Of a DNA stretch of 13,703 bases, positions 1 to 7,869 are shown piece by piece. The stretch is taken from NCBI GenBank assembly GCA_040905305.1, contig JBBDRU010000006.1, positions 1 through 13,703 of the forward strand. The letters are read 5' to 3'. Below the pieces are notes generated by a model. It worked only from the letters and a program-made list of their open reading frames with translations. It searched no databases and was not told where the DNA came from. The translations under genes were made by a program, and so were the position numbers. Source of the DNA: SHAN690 sp040905305. GTDB lineage: Bacteria; Bacteroidota; Bacteroidia; Flavobacteriales_G; Salibacteraceae. The first letter of the stretch is position 1; each line of letters begins with the position of its first letter.

Positions 1-9
1 TTATTAGCT

Positions 10-1788
10 ATGAAAGCAAAACATCTTTTTGCTCTATTTATGGTGTCTTTCTTAGTCGCTTCTTGTGGCTACGAAAAATCATCCATAACAGGTTGGAACT
101 ATAACGATCCGGACAATGGTGGGTTCCAGAAATACCCATTTGAAGAACAGGAGACAGGCCCTAACCTGGTATTGGTAGAAGGCGGTACGTTTACAATGGG
201 TCGTGTTGAACAGGACTTTATGTATGATTGGAACAACATCCCAAGAAGGGTAACCGTGTCTTCATTCTACATCGATCAAACAGAAATCAGCAACTTCCAC
301 TGGCTTGAATACCTATATTGGGTAAAGCGTGTATATGGTGTTGATTACCCTGAATTGTATAAAAAAGCTTTGCCCGATACTCTAGTGTGGCGGTCAAAAC
401 TAGCTTACAATGAGCCGTATGTAGATTATTACCTACGCCATCCTGCTTATCGTGATTATCCGGTTGTAGGAATAAACTGGTTGCAAGCCACTGATTTTTG
501 CAGTTGGAGAACAGATAGGGTTAATGAGTACATCCTCATAAGAGAAGGTTTGCTAAATCACTATCCCGATCAAATAGGTGAAGACAACTTTAACACGGAT
601 GCTTATTTCGCCAACCAATACAATTCAGGAAAACGCATTGAAGGTTTGCCTAACTTAAACCAGAACAGCAGTGGATACCGAAACGTGAAAATGGAAGACG
701 GAATCTTGCTTCCAAAATACCGTTTACCAACAGAAGCAGAATGGGAGTTTGCTGCCTTTGGCTTAATTGGCAACAGCATCGGTGAACGCGTGGTAGAACG
801 AAGGTTGTATCCATGGAATGGTCATGCAGTTAGAAATCCTGATGAGGCATACATAGGAATGATGCTTGCAAACTTCAAACGAGGACGCGGTGACAACATG
901 GGTGTTGCAGGAAAGTTAAATGACAACGCTGACATTACTGCACCTGTTTATTCTTATTGGCCAAATGATTACGGTTTGTATAATATGGCCGGAAATGTTA
1001 GCGAATGGGTAATGGATGTCTATCGACCTCTTTCTTTTGAGGATATGAATGATTTCAGACCATTTAGAGGAAACGTTTTCCAAACCAAAGCAAGGGATAA
1101 CGAAGGATTATTATTGGACAAGTATGATATTCCCATTTATGACATTCCTGCATTGGCAGACTATCTCACCGATTTCCAGATGGAGGCTGAAAACACCATG
1201 AATGAAGGAGAGGCAGAGCTTTTATCCACGCTCATTGAACAAGCAGAAAGAGCAAAGCAAGAATTGGCTGACGATAATAAATATGAGGCCAACATTATTA
1301 TTGTTGAAGAATCCATAGAAGCGATTAAAGGATCTGATGAGAACATTAAAACAGCTCCAGTATTGTTGAAAGATTACAGCTCTTACATTATCAGTCGTCC
1401 TGGCGAATTGCGCTACAGAGACACTAAAGTGGAAGAAAACATTGATCGTAGAAACTATAAACGATCTGATAACATTAATTACTTAGATGGTGATCCAAAA
1501 TCACATCTCAACTCACTTAATTGGACAGGTTATTCTAATGAAGAAGGGCAAACTGAAACTGGAGATATGTATGTATATCCTGGTCAAGGTGGATCTGCAA
1601 GTGATTATGCCTCTTTAGTCAATGATCAAGCACGCGTATATAAAGGCGCTTCATACAATGATCGCGCATATTGGATGGTGCCCGGTACACGCAGGTTTTT
1701 GGACGAGCGACAAGCGCTACCGACATTAGGATTTAGATGCGCGATGGATCGCGTTGGAAGCCCTGTAGGACTTGGCGGTTCACGCTAA
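10..1788 (+). CDS. gldJ: GldJ, gliding motility / type IX secretion lipoprotein (SUMF1/FGE-like fold)
   Basis: Predicted 592-residue lipoprotein. Residues 1-18 form a lipoprotein signal peptide with lipobox VASC, so Cys19 would be lipidated. An FGE/SUMF1-type domain starts near residue 51 (LVLVEGGTFTMG), continues through PTEAEWEFAAFG (240-251) and AGNVSEW (327-333), and finishes at GASY...GTRRF...GFRCAMD (546-580). The two closing blocks are separated by a long insertion (about 345-520) holding a charged helical stretch at 385-445. In Flavobacterium johnsoniae GldJ is needed for gliding and stabilises other Gld proteins; it is not an active sulfatase-modifying enzyme. The murF gene immediately downstream is the same neighbour as in F. 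johnsoniae, which favours GldJ over its paralogue GldK. It is slightly longer than the F. johnsoniae protein as I remember it (about 560 residues), plausibly because of the insertion. The start is the first ATG before the signal peptide; upstream sequence is cut by the window edge. Confidence 0.9.
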   Translation: MKAKHLFALFMVSFLVASCGYEKSSITGWNYNDPDNGGFQKYPFEEQETGPNLVLVEGGTFTMGRVEQDFMYDWNNIPRRVTVSSFYIDQTEISNFHWLEYLYWVKRVYGVDYPELYKKALPDTLVWRSKLAYNEPYVDYYLRHPAYRDYPVVGINWLQATDFCSWRTDRVNEYILIREGLLNHYPDQIGEDNFNTDAYFANQYNSGKRIEGLPNLNQNSSGYRNVKMEDGILLPKYRLPTEAEWEFAAFGLIGNSIGERVVERRLYPWNGHAVRNPDEAYIGMMLANFKRGRGDNMGVAGKLNDNADITAPVYSYWPNDYGLYNMAGNVSEWVMDVYRPLSFEDMNDFRPFRGNVFQTKARDNEGLLLDKYDIPIYDIPALADYLTDFQMEAENTMNEGEAELLSTLIEQAERAKQELADDNKYEANIIIVEESIEAIKGSDENIKTAPVLLKDYSSYIISRPGELRYRDTKVEENIDRRNYKRSDNINYLDGDPKSHLNSLNWTGYSNEEGQTETGDMYVYPGQGGSASDYASLVNDQARVYKGASYNDRAYWMVPGTRRFLDERQALPTLGFRCAMDRVGSPVGLGGSR

Positions 1789-1811
1789 TTTTGATGATTT
1801 TTAAAAAATTT

Positions 1812-1837
1812 AAAGGCTTCTTTTAGAAGCCTTTTTT
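1812..1837 (+). terminator. Intrinsic terminator after gldJ
   Basis: A perfect 9-bp inverted repeat (AAAGGCTTC at 1812-1820 and GAAGCCTTT at 1826-1834) encloses a 5-base loop and runs into six T residues (1832-1837). It lies 23 bases after the gldJ stop and ends 11 bases before the murF start, so it should separate gldJ from murF transcription unless murF depends on read-through. Confidence 0.85.
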
Positions 1838-1843
1838 ATTTTG
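1836..1843 (+). promoter_or_regulatory. Possible -7 element for murF
   Basis: TTATTTTG matches the Bacteroidota -7 consensus TAnnTTTG at five of its six fixed bases. It overlaps the T-tract of the gldJ terminator. Transcription would begin about 1848-1850, at or beside the murF ATG at 1849, implying a leaderless or nearly leaderless message. No good -33 TTG/TTTG lies at the right distance, so this is only a candidate. Confidence 0.3.
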
Positions 1844-1848
1844 CAACA

Positions 1849-3153
1849 ATGAAAATTTCTGATCTGTATGCAGCCTACTTAGGTAGTTCAGGCATTGCTA
1901 CCGATACGCGGCAAATAAAGGCCAATCAACTTTTTTTGGCACTAAAGGGACCTTCCTTTAATGCAAATGACTTTATTCTGGAAGCTTTGGCATCAGGAGC
2001 TTCCTATGCTGTAGCAGACGAGCCACGACCAGAGTTTCAGAACAATGATCGCATTTTCATTTTTGATGATGCATTAGTGGCCATGCAAGACCTCGCTCGA
2101 CTTCACCGATCCAAATTAAAAATACCTGTAATCGGCCTAACCGGAAGCAATGGTAAAACTACTTCAAAAGAACTGCTTCATGCTGCATTATCAGAGCAAT
2201 ATAAAACCTATTCCACATCGGGTAACTTGAACAACCACATCGGTGTTCCATTATCTATTCTAGCCATTCAGAAAGATCATGAAATCGCCATCATTGAAAT
2301 GGGCGCAAACCACCGGAGTGAAATTGCCTTCTTATGTTCTATTTCTAAGCCTGATTATGGATTTATAACCAATATCGGATTGGCACATCTCGAAGGTTTC
2401 GGAGGGGAAGAAGGAGTTTACCTCGGTAAAAAAGAACTATTTGATTATATCCGGAATACTGACGGGAAGATATTCATAAACCTAGATGACGAAAAAGTTG
2501 TTCGCGCCAGTGAAGGGCATAAGGGCATTACTTATGGAAAAGGCAAAGGGGCACATTTCCAGGGAAGAGCAGAGGTTCATTCCGATTGTCTTAGTGTATA
2601 TTGGTGGCGAGATAATGACCTTGAGGGACGAAAAATTGATACCCGTCTAACTGGTCTATATAATTTTAGCAATGTTATGGCAGCGGTTACCATAGCGCGA
2701 TTTTTTGGAGTTTCAGATTCAAAAATCAACCATGGAATAAGTTCTTACAAACCGAATAACAACCGCTCACAAATTAAAAAAACAGAAAAGAACAATACGG
2801 TAATTGTTGATTGCTATAATGCGAACCCAAGCAGCATGTCAGCAGCCCTGGAAAATTTAAACGAACACAGCGGAGATAAAAAATGGGTAATCCTTGGTGA
2901 TATGCTGGAAATTGGTGATTTAGCCAGGGTTAAGCATCAAGAAGTAGTCGATCAATTAACAGGTTTTCAATTCAATGCTTTGCTTGTTGGACCACTGTTT
3001 AAAAACACGAAGCACCCTACCGATAATGTTCAATATTTCAAATCAACACAGGAAGTTGCATCCTTCCTTAAGTTGAACCCTTTGACTGAGAGCACTATTC
3101 TTTTAAAAGGATCCAGAAAAATAAAGCTTGAACAATTACTCGAGTTCCTGTAA
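1849..3153 (+). CDS. murF: UDP-N-acetylmuramoyl-tripeptide--D-alanyl-D-alanine ligase
   Basis: Cytoplasmic Mur ligase that adds the D-Ala-D-Ala dipeptide to UDP-MurNAc-tripeptide in the last soluble step of peptidoglycan precursor synthesis, using ATP. The 434-residue length suits MurF. The N-terminal substrate domain has TDTRQIKANQLFLALKG (18-34), typical of MurE/MurF. The central ATPase domain has the P-loop GLTGSNGKTT (96-105), then LNNHIGVP (127-134) and the MurF-type IIEMGANHRSEI (148-159). The C-terminal domain carries the DCYNANPSSM motif (about 322-331) and LGDMLEIGD, both characteristic of MurF rather than MurC, MurD or MurE. It follows gldJ as in Flavobacterium but is separated from it by a strong terminator. 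It converges with the acyl-CoA dehydrogenase gene, with only 27 bases between the two stops. Confidence 0.97.
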   Translation: MKISDLYAAYLGSSGIATDTRQIKANQLFLALKGPSFNANDFILEALASGASYAVADEPRPEFQNNDRIFIFDDALVAMQDLARLHRSKLKIPVIGLTGSNGKTTSKELLHAALSEQYKTYSTSGNLNNHIGVPLSILAIQKDHEIAIIEMGANHRSEIAFLCSISKPDYGFITNIGLAHLEGFGGEEGVYLGKKELFDYIRNTDGKIFINLDDEKVVRASEGHKGITYGKGKGAHFQGRAEVHSDCLSVYWWRDNDLEGRKIDTRLTGLYNFSNVMAAVTIARFFGVSDSKINHGISSYKPNNNRSQIKKTEKNNTVIVDCYNANPSSMSAALENLNEHSGDKKWVILGDMLEIGDLARVKHQEVVDQLTGFQFNALLVGPLFKNTKHPTDNVQYFKSTQEVASFLKLNPLTESTILLKGSRKIKLEQLLEFL

Positions 3154-3180
3154 TCTGATGATTTATTTACAGCCTGAGCT

Positions 3181-4323
3181 CTATTCCTCTAAAACAGACC
3201 GGCTGATTACGATCTTTTGAACTTCACTTGTTCCTTCATAGATCTGGGTAATCTTCGCATCTCTCATCAAACGCTCGACATGATATTCTTTAACAAAACC
3301 GTACCCTCCGTGCACTTGAACTGCCTCAACCGATGATTTCATAGCCGTTTCTGAGGCAAACAATTTAGCCATGGCACTAAACTTACCAAATGGCAGCCCC
3401 TGATCTTTTAACCATGCAGCTTTCAGACATAAAAGACGGGCAGCTTCAATTTCAGTGGCCATATCAGCCAATTTAAACGCCACAGCCTGGTGTTGGCTAA
3501 TTGTTTTCCCAAAAGCCTTTCGCTCTTTTGAATACGCGATAGCGAGTTCCATCGATCCGGACGCTATACCTAAAGCTTGAGCTGCAATTCCTATTCGACC
3601 ACCTTCCAATGTTCTCATGGCAAATTTGAAACCAAATCCATCTTCACCAATTCGGTTCTCTTTTGGCACTTTTACATCATTGAACATTAAAGTGTGTGTA
3701 TCGGAGCCTCTGATACCTAGTTTATTCTCTTTGGCGCCTACCACAAAGCCCTCCATATCTCGTTCTACAATAAGGCAATTGATTCCTTTATGGCCTTTCT
3801 CAGGATCGGTTTGCGCTATTACCAAGTAAACGAATGCATTATTTCCGTTGGTAATCCAATTTTTTGTGCCATTCAACAAATAGTAGTCGCCTTTGTCTTC
3901 TGCCGTTGTGCGTTGAGATGTTGCGTCTGAGCCCGCTTCTGGTTCACTTAGACAAAATGCACCAATAAGCTCACCTTTAGCAAGAGGAACAAGGTATTTT
4001 TGTTTCTGTTCTTCAGTTCCATATTTTTCTAAACCCCAGCAAACCAAACTATTATTCACCGACATGCACACTGAAGAACTGGCATCTACTTTTGAAATTT
4101 CTTCCATAGCTAAAACATAGGACACGGTATCCATGCCTCCTCCACCATACTCAGGCGAAACCATCATCCCCATAAAACCAAGTTCCGCAAGCTGTTTTAT
4201 TTCCTCTTTCGGAAATGTTTGCGTCTCATCCCGCTCGATTACTCCGGGCATCAATACATTCTGAGCAAAGTCTCTTGCAGCGTCTCTTACGGCTTTTTGC
4301 TCTTCAGTTAATTCAAATAACAT
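3181..4323 (-). CDS. Acyl-CoA dehydrogenase (short-chain/butyryl-CoA type)
   Basis: FAD enzyme that oxidises acyl-CoA to trans-2-enoyl-CoA in fatty-acid or branched-chain amino-acid breakdown, passing electrons to electron-transfer flavoprotein. The 380-residue length is standard. Visible family marks are the first signature GAFCLSEPEAGSD (roughly 122-134), the NGTKNWITNG stretch, and the second signature near the C-terminus, QVHGGYGF followed by QIYEGTSE. The Glu in IYEGT (about residue 363) aligns with the catalytic base of butyryl-CoA dehydrogenases. The position of that Glu favours a short- or medium-chain enzyme over isovaleryl- or long-chain types, but chain length cannot be settled from sequence alone. 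The start is ATG at 4323-4321. The gene is a lone minus-strand gene between two peptidoglycan genes, with a good candidate promoter upstream, so it is probably a single-gene unit. Confidence 0.93.
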   Translation of the reverse strand: MLFELTEEQKAVRDAARDFAQNVLMPGVIERDETQTFPKEEIKQLAELGFMGMMVSPEYGGGGMDTVSYVLAMEEISKVDASSSVCMSVNNSLVCWGLEKYGTEEQKQKYLVPLAKGELIGAFCLSEPEAGSDATSQRTTAEDKGDYYLLNGTKNWITNGNNAFVYLVIAQTDPEKGHKGINCLIVERDMEGFVVGAKENKLGIRGSDTHTLMFNDVKVPKENRIGEDGFGFKFAMRTLEGGRIGIAAQALGIASGSMELAIAYSKERKAFGKTISQHQAVAFKLADMATEIEAARLLCLKAAWLKDQGLPFGKFSAMAKLFASETAMKSSVEAVQVHGGYGFVKEYHVERLMRDAKITQIYEGTSEVQKIVISRSVLEE

Positions 4324-4364
4324 CGTTCTATTTGGGTTTTCCTGTTAAACTTTGTGGTGGCGCA

Positions 4365-4391
4365 CAAAAATAGCCTTTGAATTGAAATCAA
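4365..4391 (-). promoter_or_regulatory. Candidate promoter of the acyl-CoA dehydrogenase gene
   Basis: On the minus strand, TATTTTTG (plus coordinates 4372-4365) is a perfect match to the Bacteroidota -7 consensus TAnnTTTG. A TTG at 4391-4389 lies 16 bases upstream, slightly closer than the usual -33 spacing. The predicted start of transcription, around 4359, gives a leader of about 36 bases. The element overlaps the likely TTG start of the divergent anmK gene. Confidence 0.5.
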
Positions 4392-5440
4392 CAGCATATA
4401 GGGGAATAGGTTTAATGTGTGGAACATCCAGAGATGGGCTAGACGTTGCGGAAGTCATTATTCATGAGGAAAATGGACGTTTTTCATTTGAATTAATCGC
4501 AACAAACTGTTATGATTTAACAACTGGACTGAACCATAAACTCAAAGAAGCATCTTCGTTAAATGCTCTCGATTTAGCCTTATTAGATCGTGAAGTGGGA
4601 ATTTTCATGGCCGACTGTGTCAACCATTTTCGGGAATACCACAAACTAAAACCTACTTTTATAGCGTCCCATGGAATCACCCTCTTCCATCAGCCGGGGC
4701 TAGGCATGACATTTCAACTTGGTCACGGTGGCGTTTTAGCAGCTAAAACAGGGCTAAGGGTGATCAACGACTTTAGAAGTCAAGATGTGGCGTTGGGGGG
4801 ACAAGGAGCACCGCTGGTTCCTCTTTGTGATCAACTGCTCTTTAGCGAATATGATTTCACCCTGAACCTCGGTGGTTTTGCTAATATTTCTGTTTTGGGA
4901 GAACCCACCATTGGTTTCGACATAGGGCCATGCAACTTCCTGCTGAATCATATTTGCGAAATTTCTGAATTGGATTATGATGCTGGTGGAAAAATAGCCA
5001 AAGGGGGAACCATCGATAAGGCTTTTTTTGATTGCTTGAACTCTGCGAAATACTTTGATCGTGCACCGCCAAAATCTATGGGTGAAGAGTGGTTTAACCA
5101 ACATCATCTGATGTTACTTGAGCAATTTGGCCACCTTTCTTTGGAGAATAAGCTTCGAACTGCTGTAGAGCACATTTCCTTTCAAATCTCCAAAACTCTT
5201 TGCCATAAAGGTGTTTGCTTGGTGAGTGGTGGTGGAGCGCATAACGACTTTCTCATTAGTCGAATCAAATCACTGAGTAAAACCACCATTGAAAAACCTC
5301 CAAAAAACATCATTGATTTTAAAGAGGCCATATGTTTTACCCTCTTGGGTTGCCTGCGTTTACAGAATAGAAACAATACCGAAAGCAGTGTTACGGGAGC
5401 CTCCAAATCGTGTTCTGCAGGAGCCGTTTATTTGCCATAA
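4382..5440 (+). CDS. anmK: Anhydro-N-acetylmuramic acid kinase (TTG start)
   Basis: Cytoplasmic kinase that hydrolyses the 1,6-anhydro ring of anhydro-MurNAc and phosphorylates it to MurNAc-6-phosphate, returning cell-wall turnover products to metabolism. Family marks, numbered from TTG 4382 (352 residues): phosphate loop GLMCGTSRDGLD (10-21), SHGITLFHQPG (96-106), GGQGAPLVP (139-147), NLGGFANIS (162-170), GFDIGPCN (178-185, with Asp180 matching the catalytic Asp), PPKSMGEEWF (229-238), and SGGGAHNDFL (282-291). The open frame extends to a TTG at 4352, but the extra ten residues (beginning MWWRTK) have no counterpart in the family, which starts just before the phosphate loop, so TTG 4382 is preferred. 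No in-frame ATG lies between them; the first ATG (4415) would remove half the phosphate loop. The phosphate loop has Cys where Ser is usual (GxMSGTS). Confidence 0.92.
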   Translation: MKSTAYRGIGLMCGTSRDGLDVAEVIIHEENGRFSFELIATNCYDLTTGLNHKLKEASSLNALDLALLDREVGIFMADCVNHFREYHKLKPTFIASHGITLFHQPGLGMTFQLGHGGVLAAKTGLRVINDFRSQDVALGGQGAPLVPLCDQLLFSEYDFTLNLGGFANISVLGEPTIGFDIGPCNFLLNHICEISELDYDAGGKIAKGGTIDKAFFDCLNSAKYFDRAPPKSMGEEWFNQHHLMLLEQFGHLSLENKLRTAVEHISFQISKTLCHKGVCLVSGGGAHNDFLISRIKSLSKTTIEKPPKNIIDFKEAICFTLLGCLRLQNRNNTESSVTGASKSCSAGAVYLP

Positions 5441-5456
5441 ATCACAATTGATTTTT
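5439..5456 (+). terminator. Weak stem-loop with T-tract after anmK
   Basis: AAATCA (5439-5444) pairs with TGATTT (5449-5454) around a 4-base loop and runs into T residues to 5456. The stem begins inside the anmK stop codon and is only six pairs, mostly A-T, so termination would be weak. Confidence 0.3.
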
Positions 5457-5481
5457 ACTTCAACTTGCATTTGGCTTTTTA

Positions 5482-5489
5482 TACATTTG
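5482..5489 (+). promoter_or_regulatory. -7 element for the amino acid dehydrogenase / mscS / nhaD group
   Basis: TACATTTG is a perfect match to the Bacteroidota -7 consensus TAnnTTTG and lies 31 bases before the ATG at 5521. The expected -33 TTG is poor: the nearest TTG (5465-5467) is 14 bases upstream, closer than usual. Transcription from about 5496 would cover the three closely packed downstream genes. Confidence 0.5.
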
Positions 5490-5520
5490 CAGCCCTTTTT
5501 GATGGGTAAAAAAACTCGAT

Positions 5521-6750
5521 ATGAAAGATTTACTGGATAAGTTTGAGAACAAGACCCCTGAAGTTGTTTTTGAATGGAGCGATGCCGAAACGGAGGCCAC
5601 AGGCTGGGTGGTGATCAACAGTTTGAGAGGTGGAGCAGCAGGAGGAGGAACAAGAATGAGAGTTGGCTTAGACAAACGAGAAGTAGAATCCTTAGCAAAG
5701 ACCATGGAGGTCAAATTCACAGTTGCAGGCCCGCCCATTGGAGGCGCCAAATCTGGAATTAACTTCGACCCCAATGACCCGCGAAAAGATGGCGTTTTAA
5801 GGCGATGGTATAAAGCTGTTTACCCGCTTTTGAAAAACTATTATGGAACAGGTGGAGACCTCAACGTAGATGAAATTCATGAAGTAATACCCATCACCGA
5901 AGATTATGGCCTTTGGCACCCGCAAGAAGGCATTGTGAACGGTCACTTTCAACCTAACGCAGGATCTCATTTGAGAAAAGTCACCAACTTGAGAGAAGGA
6001 GTTTCGAAAGTATTGGACGACTCAACCTATTCACCTGAGCCATCGCGTAAATATGTGGTCGCTGATATGATTACCGGCTATGGTGTGTCAGAAGCCGTGC
6101 TTCACTACTATAAAATTTGGGGAAACAAAGACATCAGAGGCAAGAAAGTGATTATTCAAGGTTGGGGCAATGTAGGTTCAGCCGCTGCTTTTTACATGGC
6201 GCAGGCCGGAGCCAAAGTTGTTGGAATAATAGATCGTGCAGGAGGGCTGATCAATGAAGAAGGGTTCTCATTTGAACAAATCAAAGACCTATTCTTAAAA
6301 AAAGAAGGAAATGCGCTGCGAGCTGATCATTTAATCCCCTTTGAAAAAATCAACGCACAAATTTGGAGTCTGGGCGCTGAGGTCTTTTTGCCTTGTGCTG
6401 CATCCAGACTAATTACCCAGGCACAAGTAGATACCATGATTGATAATGGCCTTGAGGTGATTTCATCAGGTGCAAATGTCCCATTTGCCGATTCAGAAAT
6501 CTTCTTTGGTCCTATTGGAGATCACGTGGATAATCAAATAAGCCTTATTCCCGACTTCATTGCAAACTGCGGAATGGCAAGAGTTTTCGCCTATTGCATG
6601 AGCGATGATTACCGAAAAGAAGACCAAGCCATTTTCAGTGATGCATCCAAAACAATTGCAGATGCATTGCAGCGTGTTCATGACAAATCCTCCTCTGACA
6701 AGAAAATTGCAAAAACAGCTTTTGAAATAGCCTTGCATCAGCTCGTTTAA
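5521..6750 (+). CDS. Glu/Leu/Phe/Val-family amino acid dehydrogenase
   Basis: NAD(P)-dependent oxidative deaminase of an L-amino acid to the 2-oxo acid and ammonia, or the reverse. It has 409 residues in two domains. The N-terminal substrate/dimerisation domain contains MEVKFTVAGPPIGGAKSGI (62-80), where Lys65 and Lys77 align with the substrate-binding and catalytic lysines, and GTGGDLNVDE (109-118), where Asp113 is the likely partner of the catalytic lysine. The Rossmann domain has IIQGWGNVGS (211-220), then PCAASRLIT (291-299) and SSGAN (315-319). The motifs differ from both classical glutamate dehydrogenase (GGGKGG) and Bacillus leucine dehydrogenase (GGGKAVI), so substrate is not assigned. 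The first gene of a probable operon, 12 bases from mscS. The ATG at 5521 fits the upstream -7 element. Confidence 0.88.
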   Translation: MKDLLDKFENKTPEVVFEWSDAETEATGWVVINSLRGGAAGGGTRMRVGLDKREVESLAKTMEVKFTVAGPPIGGAKSGINFDPNDPRKDGVLRRWYKAVYPLLKNYYGTGGDLNVDEIHEVIPITEDYGLWHPQEGIVNGHFQPNAGSHLRKVTNLREGVSKVLDDSTYSPEPSRKYVVADMITGYGVSEAVLHYYKIWGNKDIRGKKVIIQGWGNVGSAAAFYMAQAGAKVVGIIDRAGGLINEEGFSFEQIKDLFLKKEGNALRADHLIPFEKINAQIWSLGAEVFLPCAASRLITQAQVDTMIDNGLEVISSGANVPFADSEIFFGPIGDHVDNQISLIPDFIANCGMARVFAYCMSDDYRKEDQAIFSDASKTIADALQRVHDKSSSDKKIAKTAFEIALHQLV

Positions 6751-6762
6751 GTAAGAAATGAT

Positions 6763-7857
6763 ATGAATCTTAAACTAAGCGACACCTTTTTAGGAAACAC
6801 CCTAAGCGACTACTTATGGGTGCTTGGTGCGTTTGTGCTCGGCTTTATCTTTTTGCGATTCATCGTTCACCGAATAAGCAATTTAATCTTTAGGCTCACC
6901 ACCAAGCAAACGCCAGGGTTGGACAAAGAAGAGCTCTACAAGCTAGTTTCAACCCCGCTAAAATGGTTGGTCATGCTGCTCATCGCCTACGTGAGTACTT
7001 CCCATATTGATTATCCGGCAGAGTGGGATATAGCTCCGCGAAATGAATTCGGTATTCGCATGGTGCTTAACCGGTTATACATTTGCTTTCTAATCATCAT
7101 CATTACGTGGACTGCCCTTAAGCTGACCCGATTCATGGGAATTGTTTTGGCAGCAAAAGCCGAATTAACCGAATCGAAAACCGATGATCAGGTCATCGCC
7201 TTTCTTATTGAGATTGTCAAAATCATCATCATTACATTCGCCATTTTTATTTTTCTTGGTGCGGTTTTCAAGGTTGATATTGGTGCGCTCATCGCAGGAC
7301 TTGGCATTGGCGGACTGGCACTTGCTTTGGCTGCTAAAGAAAGCCTTGAGAATTTATTGGCTTCATTTGTCATCTTCTTTGACAAGCCGTTTATTATTGG
7401 TGATCTGGTGCAAGTAAACGGAGTCATTGGCACGGTTGAAAAACTCGGTTTCAGAAGTACTCGCATTCGAACACTTGAAAAAAGTTACCTCACTTTACCA
7501 AACAGATTAATGATTGACAACGTATTGGACAACCTTTCAGAAAGAACTTTTCGAAGGGTAAATTTCAATATTGGTGTTACTTATGACACCACAGAAGATC
7601 AGTTAAAAAAGATCGTAAATGACATTCAGGAATACGTTGACGGTCATCCAAATACCAATCAAGACGGTGAAATCCACTTTATGGAGTTTGGAGCCAGCTC
7701 ATTAGATATTATGGTACTGTATTACATAGACACCATGGACTGGGGAATTTACTTGAAAATCAAAGAAATAATCAATTTTGAAATCATGCGAATTGTTCAG
7801 CATCATGAAGCCGAGTTCGCTTTTCCTACTCAAACTATTCACTTAGAAAAACAATAA
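6763..7857 (+). CDS. MscS-family mechanosensitive ion channel
   Basis: Inner-membrane channel that opens under membrane tension to release solutes during osmotic downshock. It has 364 residues with hydrophobic segments at about 16-36, 64-80, 102-125, 143-168, and a pore-lining helix 171-200 of the MscS pattern: Gly/Ala-rich (GALIAGLGIGGLALALAA), ending in KESLENLLASF. The conserved beta domain follows, with FFDKPFIIGDLVQVNGVIGTVEKLGFRSTRIRT split across 205-237 and LPNRLM (245-250). The C-terminal alpha-beta domain covers the rest. It has about two more membrane segments than the three of E. coli MscS, similar to other medium-length MscS paralogues. It sits 12 bases after the dehydrogenase gene and 12 bases before nhaD, so is probably co-transcribed with both. 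Confidence 0.94.
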   Translation: MNLKLSDTFLGNTLSDYLWVLGAFVLGFIFLRFIVHRISNLIFRLTTKQTPGLDKEELYKLVSTPLKWLVMLLIAYVSTSHIDYPAEWDIAPRNEFGIRMVLNRLYICFLIIIITWTALKLTRFMGIVLAAKAELTESKTDDQVIAFLIEIVKIIIITFAIFIFLGAVFKVDIGALIAGLGIGGLALALAAKESLENLLASFVIFFDKPFIIGDLVQVNGVIGTVEKLGFRSTRIRTLEKSYLTLPNRLMIDNVLDNLSERTFRRVNFNIGVTYDTTEDQLKKIVNDIQEYVDGHPNTNQDGEIHFMEFGASSLDIMVLYYIDTMDWGIYLKIKEIINFEIMRIVQHHEAEFAFPTQTIHLEKQ

Positions 7858-7869
7858 AACCCCATTCTT

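Noticed and set aside
3148..3172. Inverted repeat CTGTAA/TTACAG between murF and the acyl-CoA dehydrogenase gene
   Set aside because: Six A/T-rich pairs with a 13-base loop and no T-tract on either strand; too weak to call a bidirectional terminator.
4352..4381. Upstream TTG extension of anmK
   Set aside because: Adds ten residues with no counterpart in the family; TTG 4382 places the phosphate loop at the usual distance from the N-terminus.
5460..5774. 104-residue minus-strand open frame over the start of the amino acid dehydrogenase gene
   Set aside because: Shadow of a gene with strong catalytic motifs in the plus frame; no recognisable features of its own.
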